Position numbers and translations under genes: made by a program. Positions 57,701-64,000 of a stretch of 64,000 nucleotides of DNA are shown one piece after another. Position 1 is the stretch's first letter, and every line of letters starts with the position of its first letter. The DNA is from Asterias amurensis (lineage: Eukaryota > Echinodermata > Asteroidea > Forcipulatida > Asteriidae), in contig NC_092666.1 of the NCBI RefSeq assembly GCF_032118995.1, forward strand, positions 3,856,001 through 3,920,000. The letters are read 5' to 3'. A model generated the notes under the pieces. It was not told the DNA's origin and did not search any database. It saw only the letters and a list, made by a program, of their open reading frames with translations.

Positions 57701-60700
57701 ACAATGAACATTTAAGAGATATACCTTTTATTGTCACTGACACTACTTCCAGCCAGTATGGACATCAGAGTGGACTTCCCACTACCTTGTAACCCCAGTA
57801 CACCAACTACTAGAAAATCAGTGTGGTCAAGTAACATCTAGGAGAGGAAAGAATATAGGATTTGTTAAAAATAACAAATTTACACACAACATAATTCTTA
57901 CCACTACCAGGGCAACTAAAAATTTAGTGGAAAACATACACAAGACTGCAGGGCTTTTTACTGGACCAGAGAATTTCTTACATGACTGAAATCAAAATGA
58001 GAACACTGTCTACACAGTTTCACAACTGAGCTGTTTTTGGTTTTTGGAACAAGCACTTGGAGAAGATTGATTTATACTACTTTTCTAATACGGGTAATAA
58101 CTTTAATACTCAACAGAAGTGAAAGATATGTATTTGTATTGATCAGTTTAAATTAAAAATGCATTGAGGTGTTATTATTTAACAGACAGCTTGACTTGTA
58201 CAGTCAAAAGTTTACTGGCCCCGACTCTCAAATAACTGGGCTCAGGGCTGCTGTCCAATGTTAAAGGGACCTGTTGCCTTGGATCGGGCGAGTTGGTCTA
58301 TGAAAATTGTTTGTTATAAAATGCATATTGTTAGAAACATGTTTTAAAGGTAGAATAAAACGATCCACGAAAGAGGGAATCACCTTTAGGGGACACAACT
58401 ATTTCAAATATCAAGTAATGAACCACAAGGGAAACTGACTTTATGAAAGTAAGTTTTTACCTCCATGCCATTGTCACACCACTGCAGGTTATCATCCACT
58501 AGTTTCACACTTTGCTTCATGTCTGGTGGTGCCGTCAGTCGATTGTGGACAGGAACTGTAGGTAATAATAATGATAATAATTGACCATCACCGTGAGGTC
58601 CTTATGCGCTGCAGTATTTTCCTCCACGGTAGTAGAATAAAGAAAGATAGTTCTCTAAGAACAGATTTTATCTGGCAAGTCGATACACACATGGTGTTAC
58701 CGCAAACCAAATGTGGAGTTAAACATGCTGAACGTAGTACTGACGTATGAGACCTGGGGTCGATTTCACAAAGAGTTAGGACTTGTCTTATCTCAAGTTA
58801 GGACGAGTAGCTCGTCCTAACTCAGGATTAATCTTAAGGTCTGCATGCTACAGTGAAGGGTTGGGACTCGTCCTAAGTCCTAAGATTAGTCTTAAGTTAG
58901 GAAGAGTTTTGCGAAATCGACGACTTATCATTTTACAAAGCACCATAGCTATAGCGCAATATGCAGCTAATCAAACCAGGAACACCAGGGCCAACCCCCT
59001 TCTCCTTTCAATAAGTGCACTGGGTTCTTTTACATATACACTCACAACACACAGGACCTACGGCTTTACAAACCATCTTATTGCTTAAGACACAAACGCT
59101 ACAACTAGGTTTGGTGCTCTTATTCACTCGACCGCGACACTTTCAGCAATAACAAAGATTAGTTACATGGTCAGAAAAGGAGACAAAATTTGGTAAAAGA
59201 GAAATATGTGGACACTATTGGTAATTACTCAAAATAATTATCATCATAAAACCTTTCTAGATTACGAGTAATGGGGAGAGGTTGATGGTATAAAACATTG
59301 TGAGAAACAGCTTCCTCTGAGGTGACGTAGTTTTCGAGAAAGAAGTCATTTTTCATGCATTTGATTTCGAGACCTCAAGTTTAGAATTTAAGGTCTCGAA
59401 ATCAAGCATCAGAAAGCACACAACTTCGTGTGACAAGGGTGTTTTTTCTTTCATTATTATCTCGCAAACTCAACGACCGATTGAGCTCAAATTTTCACAG
59501 GTTTGTTATTTTATGCATATATGTTGAAATACACCTAGTGAGAAGACTGGTCTTTGACAATATTACCAATAGTGTCCACTGTCTTTAAAGTATCCTTGTA
59601 TTGCTTAGCAGAAAAAGGTTAACAGCAAAAATTACATATAGGTCCTAGGTTGTGTATTTCTACTTACCCTCTATGGTAAACACTGGGGTCGCACTGGACT
59701 GTCCAAGTGGTCTTGTCACCTGACCCGCAGGCTTTGAAGCTGCAGAGTAACTACCAGCACCAGACTGTCCTGCATCTCCCTGTGACGGGGACGATGCGTA
59801 TATTGCCGTGGTAACAGGAGATTGATAGTTCATTGATGAGGAGTTGGCTTGTGGGAAAGTTGGAATGGGTTTATAGGGAGTACATTCACTGGGCCGAGCT
59901 TTGATTTTAAACTGAGGAGTAGACTTTGCAGGCTCACCTGTTTGGGATGAAAGGCTAGCACCCCCTGGTTCTGGTGATGAGCCATACAAATCTGATTTAC
60001 TCTGCAAAAAAAAAAGAATTATTTTTTTTAATAATTTGGTTTTGACCATACACCAAATATGTAAGCACTGTAAATACTCAGTACTTTCCTGAGTTCGGTG
60101 AAAACAATCATAGGCATATTCATCATGGGAATTGAACCCATGATCTTTTTGAAATTCTAGAGCAGTGTCGTACCAACTAGACAACTGAGTTTGCCCAGTA
60201 GCTAGAGGCAGTACAAAAAAAGAAATCCTACATATATTTTAGCAGTAGGTATGGCAACAATTTAACATTATATTGATTAAAGGAACACGTTGCCTTGGAT
60301 AAGACGAGTTGGTCTATAAAAAGCATTTATGGGAGTCAATACATTGACTCCAATAAATGGCCGAGCGTGTTATTGGACGAGGTAAAAAGAAAACCATGCA
60401 ATTTCGAGGCATATATGTGTAGATCATTGTATTCTACTTTTACAACATCTTTCCAACCACATGCATTTTATAACAAACGGTTACAAAACGCTTTTCAAAG
60501 ACCAACTCGACCGATCCAAGGCAACGTGTTCCTTTAATGTTCTTCTTACCTGTGGTTGAGATGCAGTAGATTTGGCAAGAATTATTGTTGGCTTACTCAG
60601 CTGAGGAGAACTTGTCTCATCTCTTAGATCTTCCTGCGTCTTAAGGAAACAGAAAAAGTCCAGACATAAGTCCTCCTTATATAATTCTCCATTTGAGGAT

Positions 60701-61436
60701 GTCATGATCCTCAGTTGCTGTCCTAAATACAGTCCAGCCTACCTTCTTATGACAGGGATCGAAAAATTCACAAGACAAGGCTTGAACTTTGTAGCTCAAA
60801 ATGTTTACCAGGCTAGAATTTATTTCACAATTGACCAGAATCTTCATTAAGAAAGAGCTTTTGATACAGTTTAACTTGTTTTGATTTTAATACACAACGG
60901 ATTTGTATTTTGTACCCGCAACTCAAAGTCAACATTTGGACATTATTCCTATCAGTTAAAAATATGAGGCAGCGACCCCTATTCTGCCACTATTCAATGG
61001 TAGACTTTAGAACGCTAGGTGGCAGCAGACTTACCAGGTAAATTTCCATTGCTTACATAGTTCCGACCATGCGCACATTACCGAGAACAATGGATTTTAC
61101 CTGGTAAGTCTGCTGCCACCAAGCGTCCCAAATGTCTCCCATTGAAAAATGTATAACTGCTGGACATACAGTTGCATCTGGTCAGGAGTTTACTGGCAAA
61201 GGCTAAAACATTGAAAATCACTGGCCCCAGGCAGTGTCGAATACAGACCCTTACAGCCTTAGTGTAGTTTATGGAAGAGATCTAAAGATTGGAATGAGTT
61301 TATGGAAGAGATCCAAAGATTGGAATGAGATATCATTGCTGACCTTTGACCTGCCTCTTCTCCTGCGTCGTCTTGCTCCCCCAGTGCTACTCCCACTAGC
61401 TCCGCCCACAATTCCTCCTGGTACTTTTGATGACAT
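51644..61436 (-). CDS. SMG9: SMG9, nonsense-mediated mRNA decay factor (whole gene)
   Basis: Eleven coding exons, 5' to 3' on the minus strand: 61344-61436, 60550-60639, 59668-60001, 58461-58555, 57725-57837, 57007-57214, 56022-56211, 55435-55542, 54479-54604, 52226-52367, 51644-51722. All phases match; 1578 nt, 525 residues (human SMG9 is about 520). SMG9 pairs with SMG8 to form a subcomplex that binds and restrains the SMG1 kinase, which phosphorylates UPF1. The N-terminal third is Ser/Pro-rich and disordered-looking. A GTPase-like domain follows with a P-loop GLQGSGKST, a DTQPVLS switch-like motif and VVLIVQDWF. The C-terminal end (LTEKNWFHYAARTW) matches the family. ATG at 61436 is the first in frame after stops. 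Introns hold many MITEs and SINEs. Confidence 0.97.
51730..52220. other. SMG9 last intron, repeat relic
   Basis: No gene. tttctgtttcagaaaagtgc / aactctgtttcagacata / aattctgtttctgtaata words repeat loosely at 51855-51935. Confidence 0.35.
52226..52367 (-). CDS. SMG9: SMG9 coding exon 10
   Basis: 142 nt, phase 1 to 2: HSILLSLLPVSYQGHPSVEL then LTKAFRNQIYGAARTSLTHT and SLTEKN. Matches LLPGYRGHPSFQSLVSKLR and LTEKNW of the family. Confidence 0.97.
52446..52622. mobile_element. tggcagcaga MITE with an internal insertion
   Basis: gggggactttggaacggtag with gtggcaacagac at the left, ttaagtctgctgccaaagtc with ccccat at the right. About 70 bp (ggccgagccacactgcagcg ... gcatttggcc) sit inside one arm. 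Confidence 0.78.
52681..53069. mobile_element. AGGAACACG palindromic TTAA MITE
   Basis: TTAAAGGAACACGTTGCCTT to ggcaacgtgttcctttaa. Full length, in the last-but-one SMG9 intron. Confidence 0.94.
53354..53688. mobile_element. AGGATTTGG palindromic TTAA MITE
   Basis: TTAAAGGATTTGGGTACTCT to tgtcctacaccctttaa. Arms contain tttgaagataatgatagtgg and its complement ctactatcattatcttcaaa, and actacagcacctcag. Its right TTAA (53685-53688) is the left TTAA of the next element. Confidence 0.92.
53689..54430. mobile_element. Non-autonomous piggyBac-like element, 742 bp
   Basis: Terminal inverted repeats CCCTTTGCGTGCT and AGCATGCAAAGGG, flanked by TTAA on both sides (53685-53688, 54431-54434). Next to the left end is a double palindrome, gcgggcgcaaatttgcgccc, followed by a similar gcgcatatttgcgccc. 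The interior has no transposase, though a short plus-strand peptide near the right end, VCNFNDCAKRFQ, is Cys-containing. CCCTTTGC ends with TTAA are usual for piggyBac elements. It stands in SMG9 intron 9. Confidence 0.82.
54479..54604 (-). CDS. SMG9: SMG9 coding exon 9
   Basis: 42 codons, phase 1 to 1: TASVAHTKLLPGLNRKNLPL then DVNLFVLPRFDKTPAENSSS. Contains the conserved VNLFxxP. Confidence 0.95.
54664..54843. mobile_element. Palindromic MITE, agcccggttcatacttc ends
   Basis: taaagcccggttcatacttc at the left and gaagtatgaaccgagctta at the right, with gcgaatgcgaatttgacgt and acgtcaacattcgcttcgc inside. Confidence 0.87.
55100..55418. mobile_element. CAGTGG MITE half plus tcatagagctgc MITE
   Basis: 55100-55256 is the right half of a CAGTGG copy (gagctcaaattttcacaggt ... 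ccaatagtgtaccttccctttaa). 55256-55418 is a tcatagagctgc copy whose right end (gctctttgaaattgggccca) lies 16 bases from the donor of SMG9 exon 8. Confidence 0.82.
55435..55542 (-). CDS. SMG9: SMG9 coding exon 8
   Basis: 36 codons, phase 1 to 1: VFVLNKARQEDFQVTAVQSM then QESIAKLFKDSKLTLQ. Aligns with FLQNKARREDF in human SMG9. Confidence 0.96.
55640..55850 (-). mobile_element. tRNA-headed SINE (family A)
   Basis: B-box gggttcgaatccc (55738-55750 complement) and A-box-like ggtctagttggttagacact on the minus strand; body with gacctggggaaagtagttag and acatcggtgtaagggtaaaa. Followed by a partial direct repeat of the head flank (gcagctagaggcagttcgaa / actgcatctagctatcgggc), inverted. Confidence 0.85.
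56022..56211 (-). CDS. SMG9: SMG9 coding exon 7
   Basis: 190 nt, phase 0 to 1: SLQLASFLLTVCHVVLIVQD then WFLDINLVEFLKRAEMLKPP and TPSPSPALEGSNNEETEDFF. The last part is the family's acidic Ser-rich loop. Confidence 0.97.
56302..56835. mobile_element. CAGTGG MITE interrupted by the cctgatacttcacg repeat
   Basis: Left arm 56302-56350 (aaaggcactgaacacctttg) and right arm 56640-56820 (gaaagcacacaaatttgtgc ... caattaccaaaggtgtccag) are split by 56462-56640, a copy of the cctgatacttcacg family. Confidence 0.75.
56820..56980. mobile_element. Palindromic MITE, gatttc family
   Basis: gttgatttctccaaactctt at the left, gtgtttcgtgaaatcggcag at the right. It abuts or interrupts the end of the CAGTGG copy before it. 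Confidence 0.82.
57007..57214 (-). CDS. SMG9: SMG9 coding exon 6: switch region
   Basis: 208 nt, phase 2 to 0. YIFKPQTREIRNQSMHQTTG, IDFYVTNERVMILDTQPVLS and LMSHEKSLPPD. TTGID and DTQP stand where G-proteins have switch I and DxxG. Confidence 0.97.
57725..57837 (-). CDS. SMG9: SMG9 coding exon 5: P-loop
   Basis: 113 nt, phase 0 to 2: MLLDHTDFLVVGVLGLQGSG then KSTLMSILAGSSVSDNK. Carries the nucleotide-binding loop, here GSGKST where human SMG9 has a Thr in the second position. Confidence 0.97.
58261..58385. mobile_element. AGGAACACG MITE, left fragment
   Basis: TTAAAGGGACCTGTTGCCTT then gatcgggcgagttggtctat; breaks off after gatccacg. Confidence 0.82.
58461..58555 (-). CDS. SMG9: SMG9 coding exon 4
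   Basis: 95 nt, phase 1 to 0: VPVHNRLTAPPDMKQSVKLV then DDNLQWCDNGME. The KLVDDxxxWCD motif is conserved in SMG9. Confidence 0.95.
58640..58750. mobile_element. Dispersed repeat shared with 45.1 kb
   Basis: gatagttctctaagaacaga, ggcaagtcgatacacacatg and gtgttaccgcaaaccaaatg, matching 45125-45210. Element type unknown. Confidence 0.65.
58756..58925. mobile_element. Palindromic MITE, gatttc family
   Basis: ggtcgatttcacaaagagtt at the left, gagttttgcgaaatcgacga at the right; ctcaagttaggacgagtagc inside. Confidence 0.88.
58935..59120 (-). mobile_element. SINE (family B) fragment
   Basis: atatgcagctaatcaaacca then aacaccagggccaacccctt and gtgcactgggttcttttaca, the reverse of the body at 37815-37935. 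Confidence 0.7.
59205..59587. mobile_element. CAGTGG MITE
   Basis: gtggacactattggtaatta to aatagtgtccactgtcttta. Left TTAA lost; right TTAA at 59584-59587. Ends about 80 bases downstream of SMG9 exon 3. Confidence 0.88.
59668..60001 (-). CDS. SMG9: SMG9 coding exon 3
   Basis: 334 nt, phase 0 to 1. Low-complexity Ser/Pro/Gln/Ala-rich sequence (SKSDLYGSSPEPGGASLSSQ onward, ending TPVFTIEG), the disordered linker before the G-like domain. Confidence 0.92.
60030..60220 (-). mobile_element. tRNA-headed SINE (family A)
   Basis: Minus strand: gggttcaattccc (B-box, one change), ctagttggtacgacactgct (A-box-like), body with gaactcaggaaagtactgag and ttggtgtatggtcaaaacca. It lies directly upstream of SMG9 exon 3 and supplies the pyrimidine-rich end of that intron together with the T/A tracts. 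Confidence 0.83.
60277..60537. mobile_element. AGGAACACG TTAA MITE, left arm shortened
   Basis: TTAAAGGAACACGTTGCCTT to ggcaacgtgttcctttaa, but 261 bp rather than about 390: part of the left arm is deleted. It ends 12 bases inside SMG9 intron 2. Confidence 0.92.
60550..60639 (-). CDS. SMG9: SMG9 coding exon 2
   Basis: 30 codons, phase 0 to 0: TQEDLRDETSSPQLSKPTII then LAKSTASQPQ. The ETS...KPTIIL(A/S)K stretch aligns with the family N-terminal region. Its gtaaga donor starts at 60549, only 12 bases from a MITE ending at 60537. Confidence 0.93.
61001..61142. mobile_element. tggcagcaga palindromic MITE, complete
   Basis: gactttagaacgctaggtgg with cagcagacttaccagg at the left; cctggtaagtctgctgccac with caagcgtcccaaatgtctcc at the right. 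Confidence 0.9.
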
Positions 61437-61505
61437 GCTTTCACTTGGTCATCAGATCGTTTGGTCATCCAATCACTTGAATACCAATAAGACGCAGTTC
61501 TAGAA
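61344..61505 (-). CDS. SMG9: SMG9 coding exon 1 with 5' leader
   Basis: Exon from an acceptor (ttatttgacag, ending at 61506). Coding part 61344-61436, 31 codons: MSSKVPGGIVGGASGSSTGG followed by an Arg-rich RRRRRRGRSK. Donor is gtcagc (from 61343), phase 0. Just downstream in the intron a 31-bp word (tttatggaagagatctaaag and on) is duplicated at 61268 and 61299. Confidence 0.85.
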
Positions 61506-61509
61506 CTGT

Positions 61510-62470
61510 CAAATAATAGAAAGGCTATTATTGTTGTTACATGGCCACAATTTTTTATTAATTTTGTTTTATTTATTACAAAAAAATCTTATAACCTGAA
61601 TGCTAAACAGTAAAAATTTAAATGAAAATATTGTGTTTATTGTGGTCTCGGATCTAAAGAGCTACACGTACTTTATCATTAGTAGATAAATAGAAAACTT
61701 ACTTTAAAACAGCCCGAGAGGTTTGCCAAGTTGTATAATTTTATTGTATTATACTTAAAATCCCAATTTATAATAAGGTATAAAAGTTAATTAATTAAAT
61801 TAAAAAGAAAAATATTAATTAATACAAACAATTAATATCACACTGACTGAATATAATGTGTGTTATAATTACTTCAGTAATATTATTTAATAAATAAAAA
61901 GAAATATTAATAGGCCTATAAAGAAATATTTAAAAATAAAAGTTATTGATATTTATTACATGTCACATTTGCGCTCTCTCATTGTCTCAAGAGTACTACT
62001 ATTGCCACTATAGTACTAAAACTAATAGTAATAAATGATACGATTCGATTCGATAACGATTGATTGATGTTTATTGTTTACTTGCATGCATGTGCAGGCA
62101 GTGAACACTACTAACCATAACAACCGATAACTTGAACTTGTGAAGTTGTGTCATGGTGTGTGATACTTTAGTTAGTACTACTCAGCATGCTCAGTACTAC
62201 TCCCTACTCTCTTCCTTGATCTATGCTAGGCCCTAGCCAGAGTTCAGTACAGTATACACCAGTAAGTAACACTACACTACACAGTAGAGTAGTTACAGTG
62301 ACGGTGAGTGATACTGATACGGTGATATGTGACCGACAGATTATAAACAGTCAGTTATGGATGGTGTAATTTATAAAAAAAAGTTTTAAATAATGAACAA
62401 AACTATAAAAAAAAATGTCAATTATACTCTACAGCTATATAGTTTATATAAGCCTTGACCAAATCTACTC
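61510..62470. other. SMG9 first intron, very AT-rich
   Basis: No exon or element recognised. Runs of attaatta words at 61790-61950. Confidence 0.4.
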
Positions 62471-62480
62471 ATACACTCAC

Positions 62481-62560
62481 CGTAATATGTAGGGATAATC
62501 CAAGAAGCTTGAAGAGTGTGCGCTATATTTTCAAGATTCATTGACTTTTACACGGACTTG
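62481..62560 (-). other. SMG9: Probable 5' non-coding exon of SMG9
   Basis: A gtgagt donor starts at 62480 on the minus strand. The stretch before it is followed, 970 bp on, by the acceptor of coding exon 1. It has its own ATG and a short frame (MNLENIAHTL onward) not in the SMG9 frame, so I treat it as leader. Its 5' end is not visible. Confidence 0.5.
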
Positions 62561-62900
62561 ACGAAGGGACAACTCTTGAGGGCGCTTTTCTTCTTTCGAT
62601 TCGGAGTAACCGAGCGAGTATTCGAAATTTCACGGTACGGTGGTTTTGTGGCTGAGTGATAGGGGCCTATACCTACCTGTAGCCTTATATCGATTCTCAC
62701 AGAAAGAAAATGAGTACACAATTAAGGGTTTTGATAATTAACACAAACATTGAGTTTGAAGGCTGTCAGAAATGGCTACATATGAGATACATACACACGT
62801 CTTCTGCAAACGGACCGTTATAAAAACAAGTTGATTCCTCCGTAATTAATAGACCCCGCCCTCGCACTCTTGATCTGCTCTGCCAACAAATCAATTAGTC
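62560..62900. promoter_or_regulatory. Probable shared promoter of two divergent genes
   Basis: About 350 bp between the SMG9 leader exon (minus) and the putative first exon of the plus-strand gene. Contains more CpG than its surroundings (ttcgattcggagtaaccgag, gtattcgaaatttcacggta). No canonical TATA box placed at either side. Confidence 0.4.
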
Positions 62901-62964
62901 TATTATATCTTTGCCGAGCGAGACGTCAACTAGGTCAAGGCAACCGTACAGGACTGACAAATTG
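62880..62964 (+). other. Probable 5' non-coding exon of a divergent gene
   Basis: CpG-containing stretch (gccgagcgagacgtcaacta) ending at a perfect gtaagt donor at 62965. It would splice to the acceptor before the ATG at 63981. The 5' end is unknown. Confidence 0.4.
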
Positions 62965-62969
62965 GTAAG

Positions 62970-63955
62970 TCAAAGTTTTAATTTTAGTGACACCCTGTTG
63001 TTTTATCTGTAATACGAATGATTGGACACCCATTTTTTTTTTTACCTGTGATTTTTGTATTGTCAAGCAATGTAAAAAAAAATTGCAACACTTGAATTGT
63101 CTAGACATTATTCAGTGCTTATTTACCCCGCCAACAACACCTGTTTCAGAAGGATTATGCGTAATAAATTATCTGTTTTATTTAGTAATTAATATGACAT
63201 GTGGGCCTATATGACCACAAGTTATAAGGCATATACAACAAAGATAAATTAACACCGGTCTAAAAACATTTGACAACGTTATTATTATTTAGTCTTACTC
63301 TATCTGCTTGCCTCCGGCCCCGCAAAAAACTCTAATTTTGCGCTAAATTGATTATTGGCTCTAAATTAAATAGAACCGGTTTTTAGAATAGGCTATACTC
63401 TCAAAATAGTTATGTATTTGAAACGTTTCTTACCTTTATTTAAGTGTGTCATATTCCACACAGACAGTAGAAGAAGCTAGGCAAGAGTTATCAATTACCG
63501 TAATTTGCCCTATGTGAAGTAATTCCCAGTCATTTTAGTTTCGTAAATTTAGACGACGCCGCATAAATCCACAATCCTCTTCCATTGAATTTCAGCTGCA
63601 AAAGTAACAACGCGCGTGCACGGGGGAAAAACGTCTGCACTGTGTGGCGGGCGAATCACTGAGGGATGCGGTTTATTTTGTATTAAGGTCCAATGCAAGA
63701 CATCGAAAACTTATTCATCCGCTCGTAAAATTTCACAATTTTAGTGACTTTAAAATAAGTTTGTGAAATAAATCTTGCATAAATTTGTTCATTGGAAATA
63801 TTTTGATCAGAAAACTACAAAATAATTTTTTCTCAATGTTCACTAAAAATGGCCTACATTACTACGCAGGTAAAATACCGCATGACACTTGACTGCCATT
63901 GGTCAAAGTTGTTGTGACAGACTTTTCGTTTGTGTGCATTACAAGCAGCTCATTT
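62970..63955. other. No gene seen, probable intron
   Basis: AT-rich with short A and T runs. A 75-codon plus-strand frame (62987-63214) shows no domain or codon support. Confidence 0.35.
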
Positions 63956-63980
63956 TTTTAGCAGACGATAAAATCTCATT

Positions 63981-64000
63981 ATGGACAAAAGAAGCGGGAA
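63981..64000 (+). CDS. Possible first codons of a gene leaving the window
   Basis: After a T-rich acceptor (cattttttttag at 63950-63961), ATG at 63981 opens MDKRSG before the window ends. Together with the donor at 62965 it suggests a gene head-to-head with SMG9. Too short to identify. Confidence 0.35.

Overview
This looks like a window of animal nuclear genome, most likely an echinoderm and possibly a sea star. The genes are intron-rich and AT-rich DNA is packed with short TTAA-bounded inverted-repeat elements, tRNA-type SINEs, minisatellites and LINE scraps. The species group is inferred from gene content and repeat style; no marker gene was available to fix it. No prokaryotic or viral gene system was seen.

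Layout from left to right. Positions 1-1060 hold a tandem repeat of about 210 bp. From about 20.85 kb leftwards, on the minus strand, run several phase-compatible exons of a gene I do not recognise. They start with an ATG at 20822 and continue past the left end; the last exon seen (1334-1439) joins to the one before it to make a hydrophobic, membrane-like stretch. Its introns hold a 91-bp minisatellite (6.5-7.7 kb), a 214-bp repeat (8.2-9.0 kb) and two arrays of a 25-bp minisatellite (11.4-13.9 and 14.5-15.1 kb). A decayed inverted copy of two of its exons lies on the plus strand at 5.6-6.3 kb.

From 43.07 kb down to 24.3 kb, minus strand, lies a well-resolved ten-exon gene for a secreted or cell-surface protein: signal peptide, a short Cys-containing N-terminal segment, three immunoglobulin domains, one fibronectin type III domain and a Thr-rich tail. 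All exon joins keep frame, and one intron is of the rare GC-AG type. Just past its 3' end, on the plus strand, is a frameshifted single-exon remnant of a K+-dependent Na+/Ca2+ exchanger (SLC24/NCKX).

At 48.8-49.5 kb, plus strand, is an apparently intronless gene for a secreted protein with a C-type lectin-like domain followed by a PAN/apple-like domain. Tail-to-tail with it, at 51.6-62.5 kb on the minus strand, is the complete SMG9 gene (nonsense-mediated mRNA decay, partner of SMG8 in the SMG1 kinase complex). It has eleven coding exons giving 525 residues, plus a probable 5' non-coding exon. Head-to-head with SMG9, a plus-strand gene seems to begin at about 62.9 kb, with its first ATG at 63981, and leaves the window.

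The rest is mainly mobile-element debris. At least four palindromic families end in TTAA, the piggyBac target. One 742-bp non-autonomous element (53689-54430) has termini beginning CCCTTTGC that look piggyBac-like. There are also a TA-bounded 1-kb element, tRNA-headed SINEs, two LINE 3' ends and several minisatellites. Apart from the NMD gene, the genes have no evident joint pathway; neighbours appear to be neighbours by chance.
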